From positions 2,630,501 to 2,694,500 of the forward strand of contig NC_009437.1 of NCBI RefSeq assembly GCF_000016545.1: 64,000 nt of DNA, given 5' to 3'. Position numbers and translations under genes: made by a program. Source of the DNA: Caldicellulosiruptor saccharolyticus DSM 8903. Its GTDB lineage: Bacteria; Bacillota; Thermoanaerobacteria; Caldicellulosiruptorales; Caldicellulosiruptoraceae. Positions within the stretch are counted from its first letter, which is position 1. Every line of letters begins with the position of its first letter. Of this stretch, positions 1-8,621 are shown piece by piece. The notes under the pieces were generated by a model. That model did not search any database and was not told the origin of the DNA. It worked only from the letters and a program-made list of their open reading frames with translations.

Positions 1-1149
1 TATCTCTCCAGGCGGTTTTCCATACTCTCCTTTTATATATGCCTTTATCTCTTTCAAAATCACCTTGTACCTCTCGCCAGCAAGGACATTTGCAGCAGCC
101 TGTGTCCCAACCATCTGGCTCATTGGTGTGACAAGCGGTGGATAACCTAAATCCTCTCTTACCCTTGGTACCTCCATCAAAACTTCATCAAGCTTATCCA
201 AAGCGTTTTGCTGCTTTAGCTGCGCAATAAGGTTTGAAAGCATCCCACCTGGAATCTGATAAATGAGTGCATCTGTATCTGTTGACAAAACAAAAGGATT
301 AAGTAGCCCATTTTGGATAAACTTGTCTTTTACGGGCTTGAAAAAGTCGTTTATCTCTTTTAGTACCTTGCTATTTAGCCCTGTGTCAAGGCCCATTTGC
401 TTTAGAGCATAGTTGAGTGTCTCTGTTGGTGGCTGTGATGTGCCTCCTGAAAAGCTCGAGATTGCTGTGTCAATACCATCAACTCCAGCTTCAACTGCTT
501 TTAGGTATGTGAGAATTCCAAGCCCTGTTGTGGAGTGTGTGTGAAGGAAAACTGGTACCTTTACGTTTTCTTTTAGGGCTTTCACAAGATCATAAGCTTC
601 TTTTGGGCTCATGATACCTGCCATGTCTTTTATGCAGATGGAGTGAACGCCCATATTTTCAAGGTCTTTGCCAATCTTTACGTACATCTCAAGATTGTGG
701 ATTGGGCTTATAGTATACACAATTGTGCCCTGTGCATGACCACCTGCTTTGATTGTCTCATCAACAGCAACTTCAATGTTTCGCAGATCATTTAAAGCAT
801 CAAATATCCTTATTATATCCATGCCATTTTCAATAGATTTTCGAACAAACATCCTCACAACATCGTCTGGGTAATGCTTGTAGCCCAAAAGGTTTTGACC
901 ACGTAAAAGCATCTGAAGCTTTGTGTTTTTCACTTTTGATCTTATTTTTCGCAAGCGTTCCCAAGGGTCTTCATTTAAGTACCTAAGACATGAGTCAAAT
1001 GTTGCACCGCCCCAGCACTCAATTGAATAATACCCTGCAGAGTCTATCTTTTCTAAAATACCTTCAAAATCTTCTAAAGGCATCCTTGTTGCAATTAGTG
1101 ACTGCTGGGCATCCCTTAAAACGGTTTCTGTAATGAAAATTCTCTTCAT
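1..1149 (-). CDS. oadA: Oxaloacetate decarboxylase alpha / pyruvate carboxylase subunit B (partial)
   Basis: The reading frame is open from ATG at 1149 to the window edge (383 codons), so only the N-terminal carboxyltransferase domain is present. It begins MKRIFITETVLRDAQQS, the family's N-terminal DAQQS motif, and continues with an HTHSTTG metal-site motif and the SFSGGTSQP segment, all typical of the TIM-barrel carboxyltransferase. The family moves CO2 between oxaloacetate/pyruvate and biotin, linking pyruvate and oxaloacetate metabolism. The conserved C-terminal part and any biotin-carrier domain lie outside the window, so OadA and PycB cannot be told apart. A ribosome site (AAGGGG) lies 8 bases before the ATG. 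The gene is cytoplasmic and looks intact. It points away from the array upstream and seems unrelated to it. Confidence 0.93.
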   Translation of the reverse strand, partial: MKRIFITETVLRDAQQSLIATRMPLEDFEGILEKIDSAGYYSIECWGGATFDSCLRYLNEDPWERLRKIRSKVKNTKLQMLLRGQNLLGYKHYPDDVVRMFVRKSIENGMDIIRIFDALNDLRNIEVAVDETIKAGGHAQGTIVYTISPIHNLEMYVKIGKDLENMGVHSICIKDMAGIMSPKEAYDLVKALKENVKVPVFLHTHSTTGLGILTYLKAVEAGVDGIDTAISSFSGGTSQPPTETLNYALKQMGLDTGLNSKVLKEINDFFKPVKDKFIQNGLLNPFVLSTDTDALIYQIPGGMLSNLIAQLKQQNALDKLDEVLMEVPRVREDLGYPPLVTPMSQMVGTQAAANVLAGERYKVILKEIKAYIKGEYGKPPGEI

Positions 1150-1276
1150 TTTTTTCAACCCCTTCTACCACCTGCTTTGAATTTTGCTGCCAATTTTATT
1201 TTGGTCAATTTTTTAACAATAAGCGCACGGTATTTATTGTATCATCTTTACTTAAATTTTTCTACATTAAACCTTA

Positions 1277-1369
1277 CAAACCTGTTTGTGAATATTTCAC
1301 ATTGATTGCTTTATATCTGTGCCTACTACTTCCAAAAACCTGGCAAGATTGTTATATATATGCATGGAA
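1277..1369 (-). pseudogene. Chemoreceptor 3'-tail remnant A
   Basis: Read on the minus strand this stretch gives MHIYNNLARFLEVVGTDIKQ followed by SM and a stop. It aligns residue for residue with the last 22 residues of the chemoreceptor at 2607-4142 (MPVYDGIGKLLGVLGADIKL, then SM). The similarity extends downstream into the AAACAGGTTTGTAA segment. Similarity stops abruptly where the Rpn-gene terminator begins, so this is the surviving 3' end of an older, diverged paralogue. It is too short to be functional. Confidence 0.7.
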
Positions 1370-1383
1370 ATCTACAAAAAATA

Positions 1384-1418
1384 AAAGCGCTTTGAGGCTA
1401 CCACCCCAAAACGCCTTT
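1384..1418 (-). terminator. Rho-independent terminator of Rpn copy 1
   Basis: On the minus strand GGCGTTTTGGGG pairs with CCTCAAAGCGCT (three G-U pairs) around a 6-base loop, followed by TTTTATTTTTT. It lies about 75 bases after the Rpn stop and is conserved in copy 2. Confidence 0.8.
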
Positions 1419-1491
1419 GTTTTGGAGAATGTTTGAATTTGAATTTGTTGCTTTTATTATAACACAGATATTTACAAATAGCAAAGAAAAA

Positions 1492-2469
1492 TTAAAAATA
1501 TTTCGTATATTCTTCTCTTATCTTCTTTATCCTCTCAATCTCAACTCCAGTTGCCTCAGCTATAAAATTATCATCAAATCCTTTTTGTATAAGCCTTCTC
1601 ACAATTTCCTCTTCTTTTCGCTGTATACCTTCCTTTATACCTTCCTGTATACCTTCCTCATAGCCTTTTTCTTTGCCTTTTTCCTCTGCTTCTCTGTAAT
1701 ACTCCTGTATCAGCTGCTGAACATTGAATATAAACTCGCCCACATCTTCCACCCCCTCAGCTTCTATCTTCTTTAGCAGTTCATCTATCCTGCTCTCCAT
1801 CTCCTCTCTCACCTGCGGTTTTACTATCCTCAAAAGCCATGAACAAAACACTTTTAGCTGCACCTGTGGTAACTTACAAATATATTCTGACACTTCACTG
1901 AGCTTCTCTACAAACTCCTCTGCATTTCTTCTTGACTTTTCTAAATAAAGAATAATACTTAAAAGGTCTAACCTGCTTTTTAGCTTTTCATCATCAAGCC
2001 TGTTCACATCAATCAAAATATAGTTAAACATATCATCCTTGAATATATCAAAACCTTTAAATATCTGGGTCGGTATATTCCACCCGCTTCTACCATTGTA
2101 CAGCACTATCGGAACAATCGGCGGTAATAACTCGTCTGCTTTCTCTTCCATGTGCCTTTTCCATATAAGAGTCATATACTCAAATAACCTTCTTGGCATA
2201 TTCCTGTCCGCAGTAGATTGCGGTTCTATTAACACATAAAAGTATACGTCCGTATCTTCTAATCTCGCTCTGTATATCACATCTGCTTCTTTTTCTACAA
2301 ACTCGTCCTTAATAAAACTCCTGTCAACAAACTCTAAACTCTCAGCATCTATCCTGTTTACCCATTCTCTATTTATATTGCCCCTTAAAAAGTTTAAAAA
2401 TACTTCCTTGAATTGAAATAATCTCTTGAATGTTAAATCATACTGGTTATGTGGTACTTTCTGCTGCAT
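1492..2469 (-). CDS. Rpn-family PD-(D/E)XK nuclease / YhgA-like transposase, copy 1
   Basis: The 325-residue product belongs to the recombination-promoting nuclease family (Rpn, YhgA-like, PF04754 type). The N-terminal half carries the family opening (HNQYDLTFKRLFQ) and the nuclease core with EADVIYRARLEDTD followed by VLIEPQSTAD, matching the D...(E/Q)xQ arrangement. The C-terminal third is charged and contains a short tandem repeat of EGI(Q/K) units near residues 268-280, a typical variable region. Family members cleave DNA and promote RecA-independent recombination, and some act as toxic anti-phage proteins. ATG lies at 2469, after an A-rich leader without a strong ribosome site. It is nearly identical to the gene at 4286-5275, which implies recent duplication or gene conversion. 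Function here is inferred from the family only. Confidence 0.8.
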   Translation of the reverse strand: MQQKVPHNQYDLTFKRLFQFKEVFLNFLRGNINREWVNRIDAESLEFVDRSFIKDEFVEKEADVIYRARLEDTDVYFYVLIEPQSTADRNMPRRLFEYMTLIWKRHMEEKADELLPPIVPIVLYNGRSGWNIPTQIFKGFDIFKDDMFNYILIDVNRLDDEKLKSRLDLLSIILYLEKSRRNAEEFVEKLSEVSEYICKLPQVQLKVFCSWLLRIVKPQVREEMESRIDELLKKIEAEGVEDVGEFIFNVQQLIQEYYREAEEKGKEKGYEEGIQEGIKEGIQRKEEEIVRRLIQKGFDDNFIAEATGVEIERIKKIREEYTKYF

Positions 2470-2606
2470 CTATTTCATCCTTATAATTAATTTTTCCCCA
2501 GCTATAGCTTTTTCTTCTGTCTAAAATTATACCATAAAGACAAAGACCATACAATCTTCATATCACTATTATTACTTAACCTCACAAACCTGTTTGTAAA
2601 AACATC

Positions 2607-4142
2607 TCACATTGATAGTTTTATATCTGCACCTAACACGCCCAAAAGCTTACCAATACCGTCATATACAGGCATAGAAACTGTAATGCAGTAGTTTCTT
2701 GTTATAGCTGAGATGTAAGCTGAAGATACATATGTGTGACCTGCCATTGCTTTTGTGAACCACTCTCTGACCTTTGCGTTTTCTATACCCTCTGGCGGAT
2801 TTGAGTAGATGAACGTTCCATCAGGGTTGTTTGTCCACAGAGCCTCAAATATATTAGAAAACTTTTGCAGACTCTGGTCTATAACCTCTTTATGATTGAG
2901 CTCTTTCTGCCAGCTTGAAACAAGTTGCGGAATTAGTTCATTTTCAATTATTTCAATAGCCTCTTTAATGCGCTGCTGGTTTACCTCTATCTCTACTCTC
3001 TTCGTAATTTTTGCTGAGATGTCATTTCTGACAGACTCAAACTCCCTGCACATGTCAACAAGCCTGTTCATAAGTCGCATAAGCCTTTCTGCGGTTTTTT
3101 TACTTACCTCTACAGAACTCAAAATTTTGTTGGTGCTACTATCGACAGCGATGTAGCTATTTTCCAGCCTTGTTACATAGTGCTTAAGGTCATTCACAAT
3201 AGAGTACTGGACAGAAAGTTTTTCTGATGCTTGGGAAATCTTCTTGTTTATGTAGGCAACAAGCTGAGATACTTGATTTAGTTTCTCGAAAGTAGTCTTG
3301 CCATATTCTACCTGCCTTGATATAATATCCTTACTTTTCTCGCTGAGGCTTGAAATTCCATCAACTATGCCAGAAATTTCAATGATAAAGTCTCCAATCT
3401 CGTCTGCAGTTGATTTTGTATCATTTGAAAGTCTCCGAATTTGGTCAGCAATTACATGAAAGCCCGTTTTAAAATTCTCACCCAGTACACTTTCGAGCTT
3501 TGCAGATTCAATTGAAGCGTTCAGTGCAAGAATGTTTATCTGCTCTGAAATTTTCACAATTGTGCCAAGAAAATCTTCTACCTTTTTGAAAACAGCTTTG
3601 AGCTTGGTTATTTGATCAGCCATTTTATGGGTGTACGCTGTATTTTCTGAAACCATATTTTCCAAATCGGTTGAAACCTCTGCAAGCAGTTTTTGAATGT
3701 CTTCTTGAATATTCTGGTTTTTTTCTTTGAAATGAGCCATGAATTCTTCAAGGCTTGAGATATTTTCATATGCACTTTCTATATGCTCAAGTACAAGCTT
3801 TAACCCTATCAGAAGTTCTGATATAGAATTTTGAATGTCTTTGCTGTTTGAAAGCACAAGATTGGACTGCTGCTGATTCTTTTCTGCGCTTGATTCAATG
3901 TCATAAGCAACTGACAAGATTTTGTTGTACGCAAGGTCGATTTCTTTAAATATGTCACTTAGAAACCCCTGAAAAGATGCTGCCCAGTCTTTTATAGGTG
4001 TCAAAAAGAGCTTTTCAATTGCGTTGAGGTTGTTCTTGCCCTGCAAAATAGAAAGTGTCTTGTCAACAGAAATTTTTAAAATCAGAATTGAAAATACAGT
4101 AGATAGCACAAGCGCACCCAAGATAGTCAATACAACTTGCAT
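2607..4142 (-). CDS. Methyl-accepting chemotaxis-like protein with C-terminal sensor domain
   Basis: A 511-residue protein with one N-terminal membrane helix (about residues 3-24), a long coiled-coil signalling region, and a C-terminal Cache/PDC-like module (about 400-511: ALWTNNPDGTFIYSNPP... ISAITRNYCITVSMPVYDG... GVLGADIKL). The signalling hairpin is recognisable in ISEQINILALNASIESAK and FHVIADQIRRLSNDT, although the usual glutamates are partly replaced. In ordinary receptors the sensor is N-terminal and extracytoplasmic; here it follows the signalling domain and should be cytoplasmic. It would pass ligand or metabolic signals to CheA/CheW, which are not in the window. The gene lies between the two Rpn copies, and its 3' end is the source of the flanking tail remnants. 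Confidence 0.82.
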   Translation of the reverse strand: MQVVLTILGALVLSTVFSILILKISVDKTLSILQGKNNLNAIEKLFLTPIKDWAASFQGFLSDIFKEIDLAYNKILSVAYDIESSAEKNQQQSNLVLSNSKDIQNSISELLIGLKLVLEHIESAYENISSLEEFMAHFKEKNQNIQEDIQKLLAEVSTDLENMVSENTAYTHKMADQITKLKAVFKKVEDFLGTIVKISEQINILALNASIESAKLESVLGENFKTGFHVIADQIRRLSNDTKSTADEIGDFIIEISGIVDGISSLSEKSKDIISRQVEYGKTTFEKLNQVSQLVAYINKKISQASEKLSVQYSIVNDLKHYVTRLENSYIAVDSSTNKILSSVEVSKKTAERLMRLMNRLVDMCREFESVRNDISAKITKRVEIEVNQQRIKEAIEIIENELIPQLVSSWQKELNHKEVIDQSLQKFSNIFEALWTNNPDGTFIYSNPPEGIENAKVREWFTKAMAGHTYVSSAYISAITRNYCITVSMPVYDGIGKLLGVLGADIKLSM

Positions 4143-4183
4143 CTTGCAAAACCCCCCTGAAAAAAGATTTATAAAAAAAAATA

Positions 4184-4218
4184 AAAGCGCTTTGAGGCTA
4201 CCACCCCAAAACGCCTTT
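4184..4218 (-). terminator. Rho-independent terminator of Rpn copy 2
   Basis: Same stem as at 1384-1418, followed on the minus strand by TTTTATTTTTTTT. It separates the Rpn gene from the chemoreceptor that starts at 4142. Confidence 0.8.
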
Positions 4219-4285
4219 GTTTTGGAGAATGTTTGAATTTGTTGCTTTTATTATAACACAGATATATACAAATAGCAAAGAAAAA

Positions 4286-5275
4286 TTAGGAATATTCCGT
4301 ATATTCTTCTCTTATCTTCTTTATCCTCTCAATCTCAACTCCAGTTGCTTCAGCTATAAAATTATCATTAAACCCTTTTTGTATAAGCCTTCTCACAATT
4401 TCCTCTTCTTTCCGCTGTATACCTTCCTTTATACCTTCCTTTATACCTTCCTGTATACCTTCCTCATAGCCCTTTTCTTTGCCTTTTTCTTCTGCTTCTC
4501 TGTAATACTCCTGTATCAGCTGCTGAACATTGAATATAAACTCGCCCACATCTTCCACCCCCTCAGCTTCTATCTTCTTCAGCAGTTCATCTATCCTGCT
4601 CTCCATCTCCTCTCTCACCTGCGGTTTTACTATCCTCAAAAGCCATGAACAAAACACTTTTAGCTGCACCTGTGGTAACTTACAAATATATTCTGACACT
4701 TCACTGAGCTTCTCTACAAACTCCTCTGCATTTCTTCTTGACTTTTCTAAATAAAGAATAATACTTAAAAGGTCTAACCTGCTTTTTAGCTTTTCATCAT
4801 CAAGCCTGTTCACATCAACCAAAATATAGTTAAACATATCATCCTTGAATATATCAAAACCTTTAAATATCTGGGTCGGTATATTCCACCCGCTTCTACC
4901 ATTGTACAGCACTATCGGAACAATCGGCGGTAATAACTCGTCTGCTTTCTCTTCCATGTGCCTTTTCCATATAAGAGTCATATACTCAAATAACCTTCTT
5001 GGCATATTCCTGTCCGCAGTAGATTGCGGTTCTATTAACACATAAAAGTATACGTCCGTATCTTCTAATCTCGCTCTATATATCACATCTGCTTCCTTTT
5101 CTACAAACTCGTCCTTAATAAAACTCCTGTCAACAAACTCTAAACTCTCAGCATCTATCCTGTTTACCCATTCTCTATTTATATTGCCCCTTAAAAAGTT
5201 TAAAAATACTTCCTTGAATTGAAATAATCTCTTGAATGTTAAATCATACTGGTTATGCGGTACTTTCTGCTGCAT
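4286..5275 (-). CDS. Rpn-family PD-(D/E)XK nuclease / YhgA-like transposase, copy 2
   Basis: 329 residues, nearly identical to the 325-residue copy at 1492-2469. The difference in length is one extra EGIK unit in the C-terminal tail (EGIQEGIKEGIKEGIQ against EGIQEGIKEGIQ). Other changes cluster in the last 25 residues (GFNDNF for GFDDNF, EYTEYS for EYTKYF). The nuclease core EADVIYRARLEDTD / VLIEPQSTAD is unchanged. The sequence pattern suggests replication slippage in a codon repeat after a recent duplication, with the catalytic half conserved. Cytoplasmic DNA nuclease by family; its physiological role cannot be read from the sequence. Confidence 0.8.
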   Translation of the reverse strand: MQQKVPHNQYDLTFKRLFQFKEVFLNFLRGNINREWVNRIDAESLEFVDRSFIKDEFVEKEADVIYRARLEDTDVYFYVLIEPQSTADRNMPRRLFEYMTLIWKRHMEEKADELLPPIVPIVLYNGRSGWNIPTQIFKGFDIFKDDMFNYILVDVNRLDDEKLKSRLDLLSIILYLEKSRRNAEEFVEKLSEVSEYICKLPQVQLKVFCSWLLRIVKPQVREEMESRIDELLKKIEAEGVEDVGEFIFNVQQLIQEYYREAEEKGKEKGYEEGIQEGIKEGIKEGIQRKEEEIVRRLIQKGFNDNFIAEATGVEIERIKKIREEYTEYS

Positions 5276-5405
5276 CTATTTCATCCTTATAATTAATTTT
5301 TCCCCAGCTATAGCTTATTCTTCTGTCTAAAATTATACCATAAAGACAAAGACCATACAATCTTCATATCACTATTATTACTTAACCTCACAAACCTGTT
5401 TGTAA

Positions 5406-5440
5406 ACATCTTACTATCTACAGCTTTATATCTGCACCTA
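5406..5440 (-). pseudogene. Chemoreceptor 3'-tail remnant B
   Basis: The minus strand reads IGADIKL then a stop, matching the end of the chemoreceptor at 2607-4142 (LGADIKLSM). It abuts the upstream end of Rpn repeat copy 2, the same position the intact chemoreceptor tail holds next to copy 1. Only about 35 bases are recognisable. Confidence 0.55.
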
Positions 5441-5483
5441 TCATAAAACTATGTACTTATGTTTACATACAAAAACAAAAACT

Positions 5484-5521
5484 AAAGGCGCTTCGTGTAA
5501 CTGTTACACCAAAGCGCCTTT
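5484..5521 (-). terminator. Terminator after split chemoreceptor
   Basis: Strong hairpin with arms AAAGGCGCTT and AAGCGCCTTT (inner GTGTAA/TTACAC), followed on the minus strand by AGTTTTTGTTTTTG. It ends the transcript of the 5578-7668 gene. The rest of 5276-5577 holds the duplicated Rpn leader and remnant B. Confidence 0.85.
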
Positions 5522-5577
5522 GGATTAGATTGCAGTTTTTGGTATTTAAATATATATTCCAAAAAATGTTAAAAGGT

Positions 5578-7668
5578 TTATTCTACTTTAAATACTGATA
5601 TTGCCTTATTCAGCTCTTCAGACAAATTTCTAAGAGAATATATCATATTCTGTAACTCCTCTACAGAAGCAAGTTGTTGTTCAGTTGCAGCAGAAACTTC
5701 CTCTGATAAAGCCGCAGTTTCTTCTGAAACAGCAGAAATGTTTTCAACACTGTTGAAAATTTTATCCTTTTTTGAATCTATAACTCTTAAAGTCTCAATT
5801 GCCCTTTGCAGACCATCAAGCAAGTCAGAAATAACATTTTTCATTTCTGTAAAAGAAATCTCAACACTTCTTATCGAATCTTCCTGCAGTTTTATTATAT
5901 TTTCAACGTCGTCCACAACTTTTTCAGAAAATTTTGCTTTTGATAAAATATTTTTGACAATCTCTTCAACATCTTTTGTCGCGTCTTTAGACTGTTGAGC
6001 AAGTTTTCTTATTTCACTTGCAACAACAGCAAAACCTTTTCCACTTTCGCCTGCTTTAGCAGCTTCAAGTGTAGCATTTAACGCTAAAAGTCTTGTTTGT
6101 TCAGATATACTCGAAAGCAGATTCATAATTTTGTTTATCTTCTCTACCCATCCAATTAGCTCTCTTACACGCAAAATCATATCTTTTGTGGTCTTCTGTG
6201 AGTTACCTGCAACCTGTCTCAATACTTCTATTGCAGAATAACCTCTATCAGTTTTAACCAAAACTTCTTCTGAAACCTTGTTCATTCTATTAAAATCTTC
6301 AACCATATTAATCACGTCTTTTGTAAATCCACTCATAGCTTGTGAAATCAATGTAGCTTCGTTAGCCTGTGAAGAAGCACCTTCAGCAATTTCTGAAATT
6401 GCTTTTGCCACTTCATTCGAAGCAGCAGTTGTTTCTGAGGCAATAGTTGCTATAGTAGAGATGGTCTTATTTACCTGTTCAGAAAGCTGCTTAACCTTAC
6501 CGACTAATTCTCTAAGCTGGCTTACCATTTTGTTAAAGCCATCTGATAGAATACCAATTTCGTCATTTAATGATACATGAGAGAATGCTGTCAAATTCCC
6601 TCCTGATGCCTTATTCATTTGTTCTAATACAACTTTCACACTTTTTGTAATTTTCAATGTGCCAAAAAAGCTTCCTCCAATAACAAATACACCAAATATC
6701 AAACTAATCAAAATGATAACCAGTTGCAGCTTAAATATCTTAGATGTTATGTCATTTTTAGGTATTAATGAAGCATATATAAATCCACTATCTGAGCTTT
6801 TCGAATAACTTACTATCCATACATCAGATAAATTTGTTTCAAAAATATCTGCATCCTTTTTATCTGCCTTTTCTGAAATTGTAGTTTTAATAACATTTAT
6901 TTTGGATTTTATTGCAGTAGATAAATTTTTTGAAGTAATTATTTTACTGTCTGGTGTAATAACAAAAGATATGCCATTTTTAGTTATTTTGATATTTGAG
7001 AGCATTTCGTCAAATACATCTTTACCGATGTCTATTACAATCAATCCTATTTTATTTCCAGTTGAAGGATCATATTATACCCTCACTACGGATATTGAAT
7101 AATCTCTTACATCTGAACCAACTTCTTTAAGAACATCATTAAAATACTGATTATGATCAGCGCACCATATAAAACCCTGGTCACTTTCAAAAGCCATCTT
7201 AACCCAGTTGCTTTTAAACAAATTATTAAAATCAATGTTATCAAAGCTGATAGTAGGATAGCCCAAAGAAGATTCTTTATTTATGAGAATATAAACACTT
7301 GAAATGAATTTATTTGATGAAACAATACTCAACAGCGCTTTTTGGGCTTCTTTTTTCCACTCAAGTTTTTCATAGTCATCATTACTTGTTTTTTGAACGT
7401 TTATGTATTTTTTTAAAGTTTCATTTGTAGCAAGCTGAAATGACAAGTCTTTTGCACGTTCTAATATTTGGTCAAAATATTTGCCCGATTGGAATGTTGA
7501 AGTTGAAATACTGTCTTCTATGTTTTGCCTTAACATAGATGTAGAAAAAGTAACTGTAAATATGTCTATTAACAAAACCAAAATTAAAACAACTAAAAAC
7601 AGAAGAATAGCTATCTTCCCTGGCAAAGTTGACGCTAAACTTTTTGCTTTTTTCACAATCGCCTTCAT
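5578..7668 (-). pseudogene. Chemoreceptor (MCP) interrupted by one in-frame TAA
   Basis: One continuous frame encodes a standard receptor of about 695 residues, broken only by TAA at codon 198 (7075-7077). The N-terminal part has a membrane helix (about 15-37) and a Cache-like extracytoplasmic sensor (to VVRV). After the stop the same frame goes on [17 protein letters not shown], then a second membrane helix ([19 protein letters not shown]), a HAMP domain and a full signalling domain ([36 protein letters not shown]). The start is MKAIVKKAK at 7668, 8 bases after AGGAGG; an upstream ATG at 7719 lacks a site. A TTG at 7044 could restart translation, giving a receptor with half a sensor. The gene follows the LacI-regulated ABC operon, so it may have sensed that sugar. 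The stop could be a real mutation or a base-call error. Confidence 0.8.
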
Positions 7669-7694
7669 GCCACACCTCCTATTGTTAAAAATTA

Positions 7695-7753
7695 GGCTAT
7701 CTAAAAGGAAAATAGGCAAGTTTATTTATATTCTAAACTCCTTTTAGATAGCC
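7695..7753 (-). terminator. Terminator of LacI-controlled ABC operon
   Basis: Perfect 15-bp arms GGCTATCTAAAAGGA and TCCTTTTAGATAGCC, 29-base loop, followed on the minus strand by TAATTTTTAAC. It begins 7 bases after the permease stop at 7761. Confidence 0.75.
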
Positions 7754-7760
7754 ATAAAAA

Positions 7761-8612
7761 TCACTCTTTTACAGCCCCTGCTGTAAGACCAGATACAATT
7801 CTTTGCTGGAATACAAATACCATTAGTACAAGAGGAATCATAACTACAATTGCAGCAGCCGAAATCTCATCCCAAGGAATTGTGAACCTTCCCTGGAACA
7901 TGACAATTCCTACTGAGACTGTTCTCCAAACGTCATCAGTGTTTATGACCAAAGCAAATAAAAATTCATTCCATACAGAAATAAATATAAGTATAGCTGC
8001 TGTAAAAATGCCAGGTGCTATAAGAGGCGTAATTATTTTATAGAAAATCTGAAATGTATTGCATCCATCAATTTTTGCTGCTTCGTCAATTTCATGAGAG
8101 ACACCTTGGTAAAATGTTGTCAGATACCAAATAGCAAGTGGCAGCGAAAACGTGGTGTATGGAATCAAAAGCCCAAAAAAGCTGTTTCTAAGCCCCAAGT
8201 TTTTTACCATAATGTAAATAGGAGATACAATTGTAATTTGTGGAAACATTGAAACAGCCAATGAAAGACTCAAAACAAGGTTTTTTATCTTAGGTGAGAT
8301 ATTTGTTTTTGCAATTGCATATGCTGCAAAGCTGGCAATCACAATTGATATAATTGTTGTCTCAAGGCCGATTACAAAGCTGTTTAAAATGTATCTGGCA
8401 AATGGTCTTTCGGTAAACACCATCTTGTAGTTGCCAATATGAGGCTTTAGCGTTATTAGTGATGAAATATTAAATATTTCACTTTTTGGTCTTATTGATG
8501 TAAGAAGTAGCCAGTAAAAAGGAAACAAAATTACAATCAGTGCCAGCACAATTATTATGTTCATAACAATCTTTGCTATCTTTTCGCTTGTTAATTTCTT
8601 CTTGTTTTTCAT
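7761..8612 (-). CDS. Carbohydrate ABC transporter permease (MalG type)
   Basis: 283 residues with six predicted membrane helices starting at IVMNIIIVLALIVILFPFYW. The EAA loop that docks to the ATPase is EIDEAAKIDGCNTFQIFYKI. It ends LTAGAVKE, the usual C-terminus of CUT1 MalG-like permeases. Together with the upstream MalF-like protein and the binding protein it forms a sugar importer at the cytoplasmic membrane. No ATPase is encoded here, as is usual for CUT1 systems that share an MsmK-type ATPase. Last gene of the minus-strand operon, 9 bases after the preceding gene. Confidence 0.93.
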   Translation of the reverse strand: MKNKKKLTSEKIAKIVMNIIIVLALIVILFPFYWLLLTSIRPKSEIFNISSLITLKPHIGNYKMVFTERPFARYILNSFVIGLETTIISIVIASFAAYAIAKTNISPKIKNLVLSLSLAVSMFPQITIVSPIYIMVKNLGLRNSFFGLLIPYTTFSLPLAIWYLTTFYQGVSHEIDEAAKIDGCNTFQIFYKIITPLIAPGIFTAAILIFISVWNEFLFALVINTDDVWRTVSVGIVMFQGRFTIPWDEISAAAIVVMIPLVLMVFVFQQRIVSGLTAGAVKE

Positions 8613-8621
8613 TTTATCCCA

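Larger units (their letters stand above)
1376..2603. repeat. Direct repeat unit, copy 1 (Rpn gene with flanks)
   Basis: About 1.23 kb that is nearly identical to 4176-5405, including terminator hairpin, Rpn gene, upstream leader and the CACAAACCTGTTTGTAAA end. Differences include a 12-bp codon-repeat unit, a 6-bp GAATTT repeat near 1440, and scattered substitutions. Both copies are in the same orientation with a chemoreceptor gene between them. Confidence 0.9.
4176..5405. repeat. Direct repeat unit, copy 2 (Rpn gene with flanks)
   Basis: Partner of 1376-2603. It starts at the terminator hairpin and ends at CACAAACCTGTTTGTAAA, after which both copies run into chemoreceptor-tail sequence of different divergence. 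Confidence 0.9.

Noticed and set aside
1384-1418. CRISPR-like or regulatory interpretation of the repeated GC-containing hairpins (1384, 4184, 5484)
   Set aside because: They are not evenly spaced, each follows a stop codon and each is followed by a T-run on the minus strand; they are terminators.
1417-1776. 119-residue plus-strand frame rich in FLYTFLYTF repeats
   Set aside because: Antisense shadow of the repeated EGI/EGIK codons in the Rpn gene. No ribosome site, biased composition, and the same shadow occurs in copy 2.
7075-7077. Stop-codon recoding (selenocysteine or pyrrolysine) in the split chemoreceptor
   Set aside because: The codon is TAA, which neither pathway uses, and chemoreceptors are not known as such proteins.
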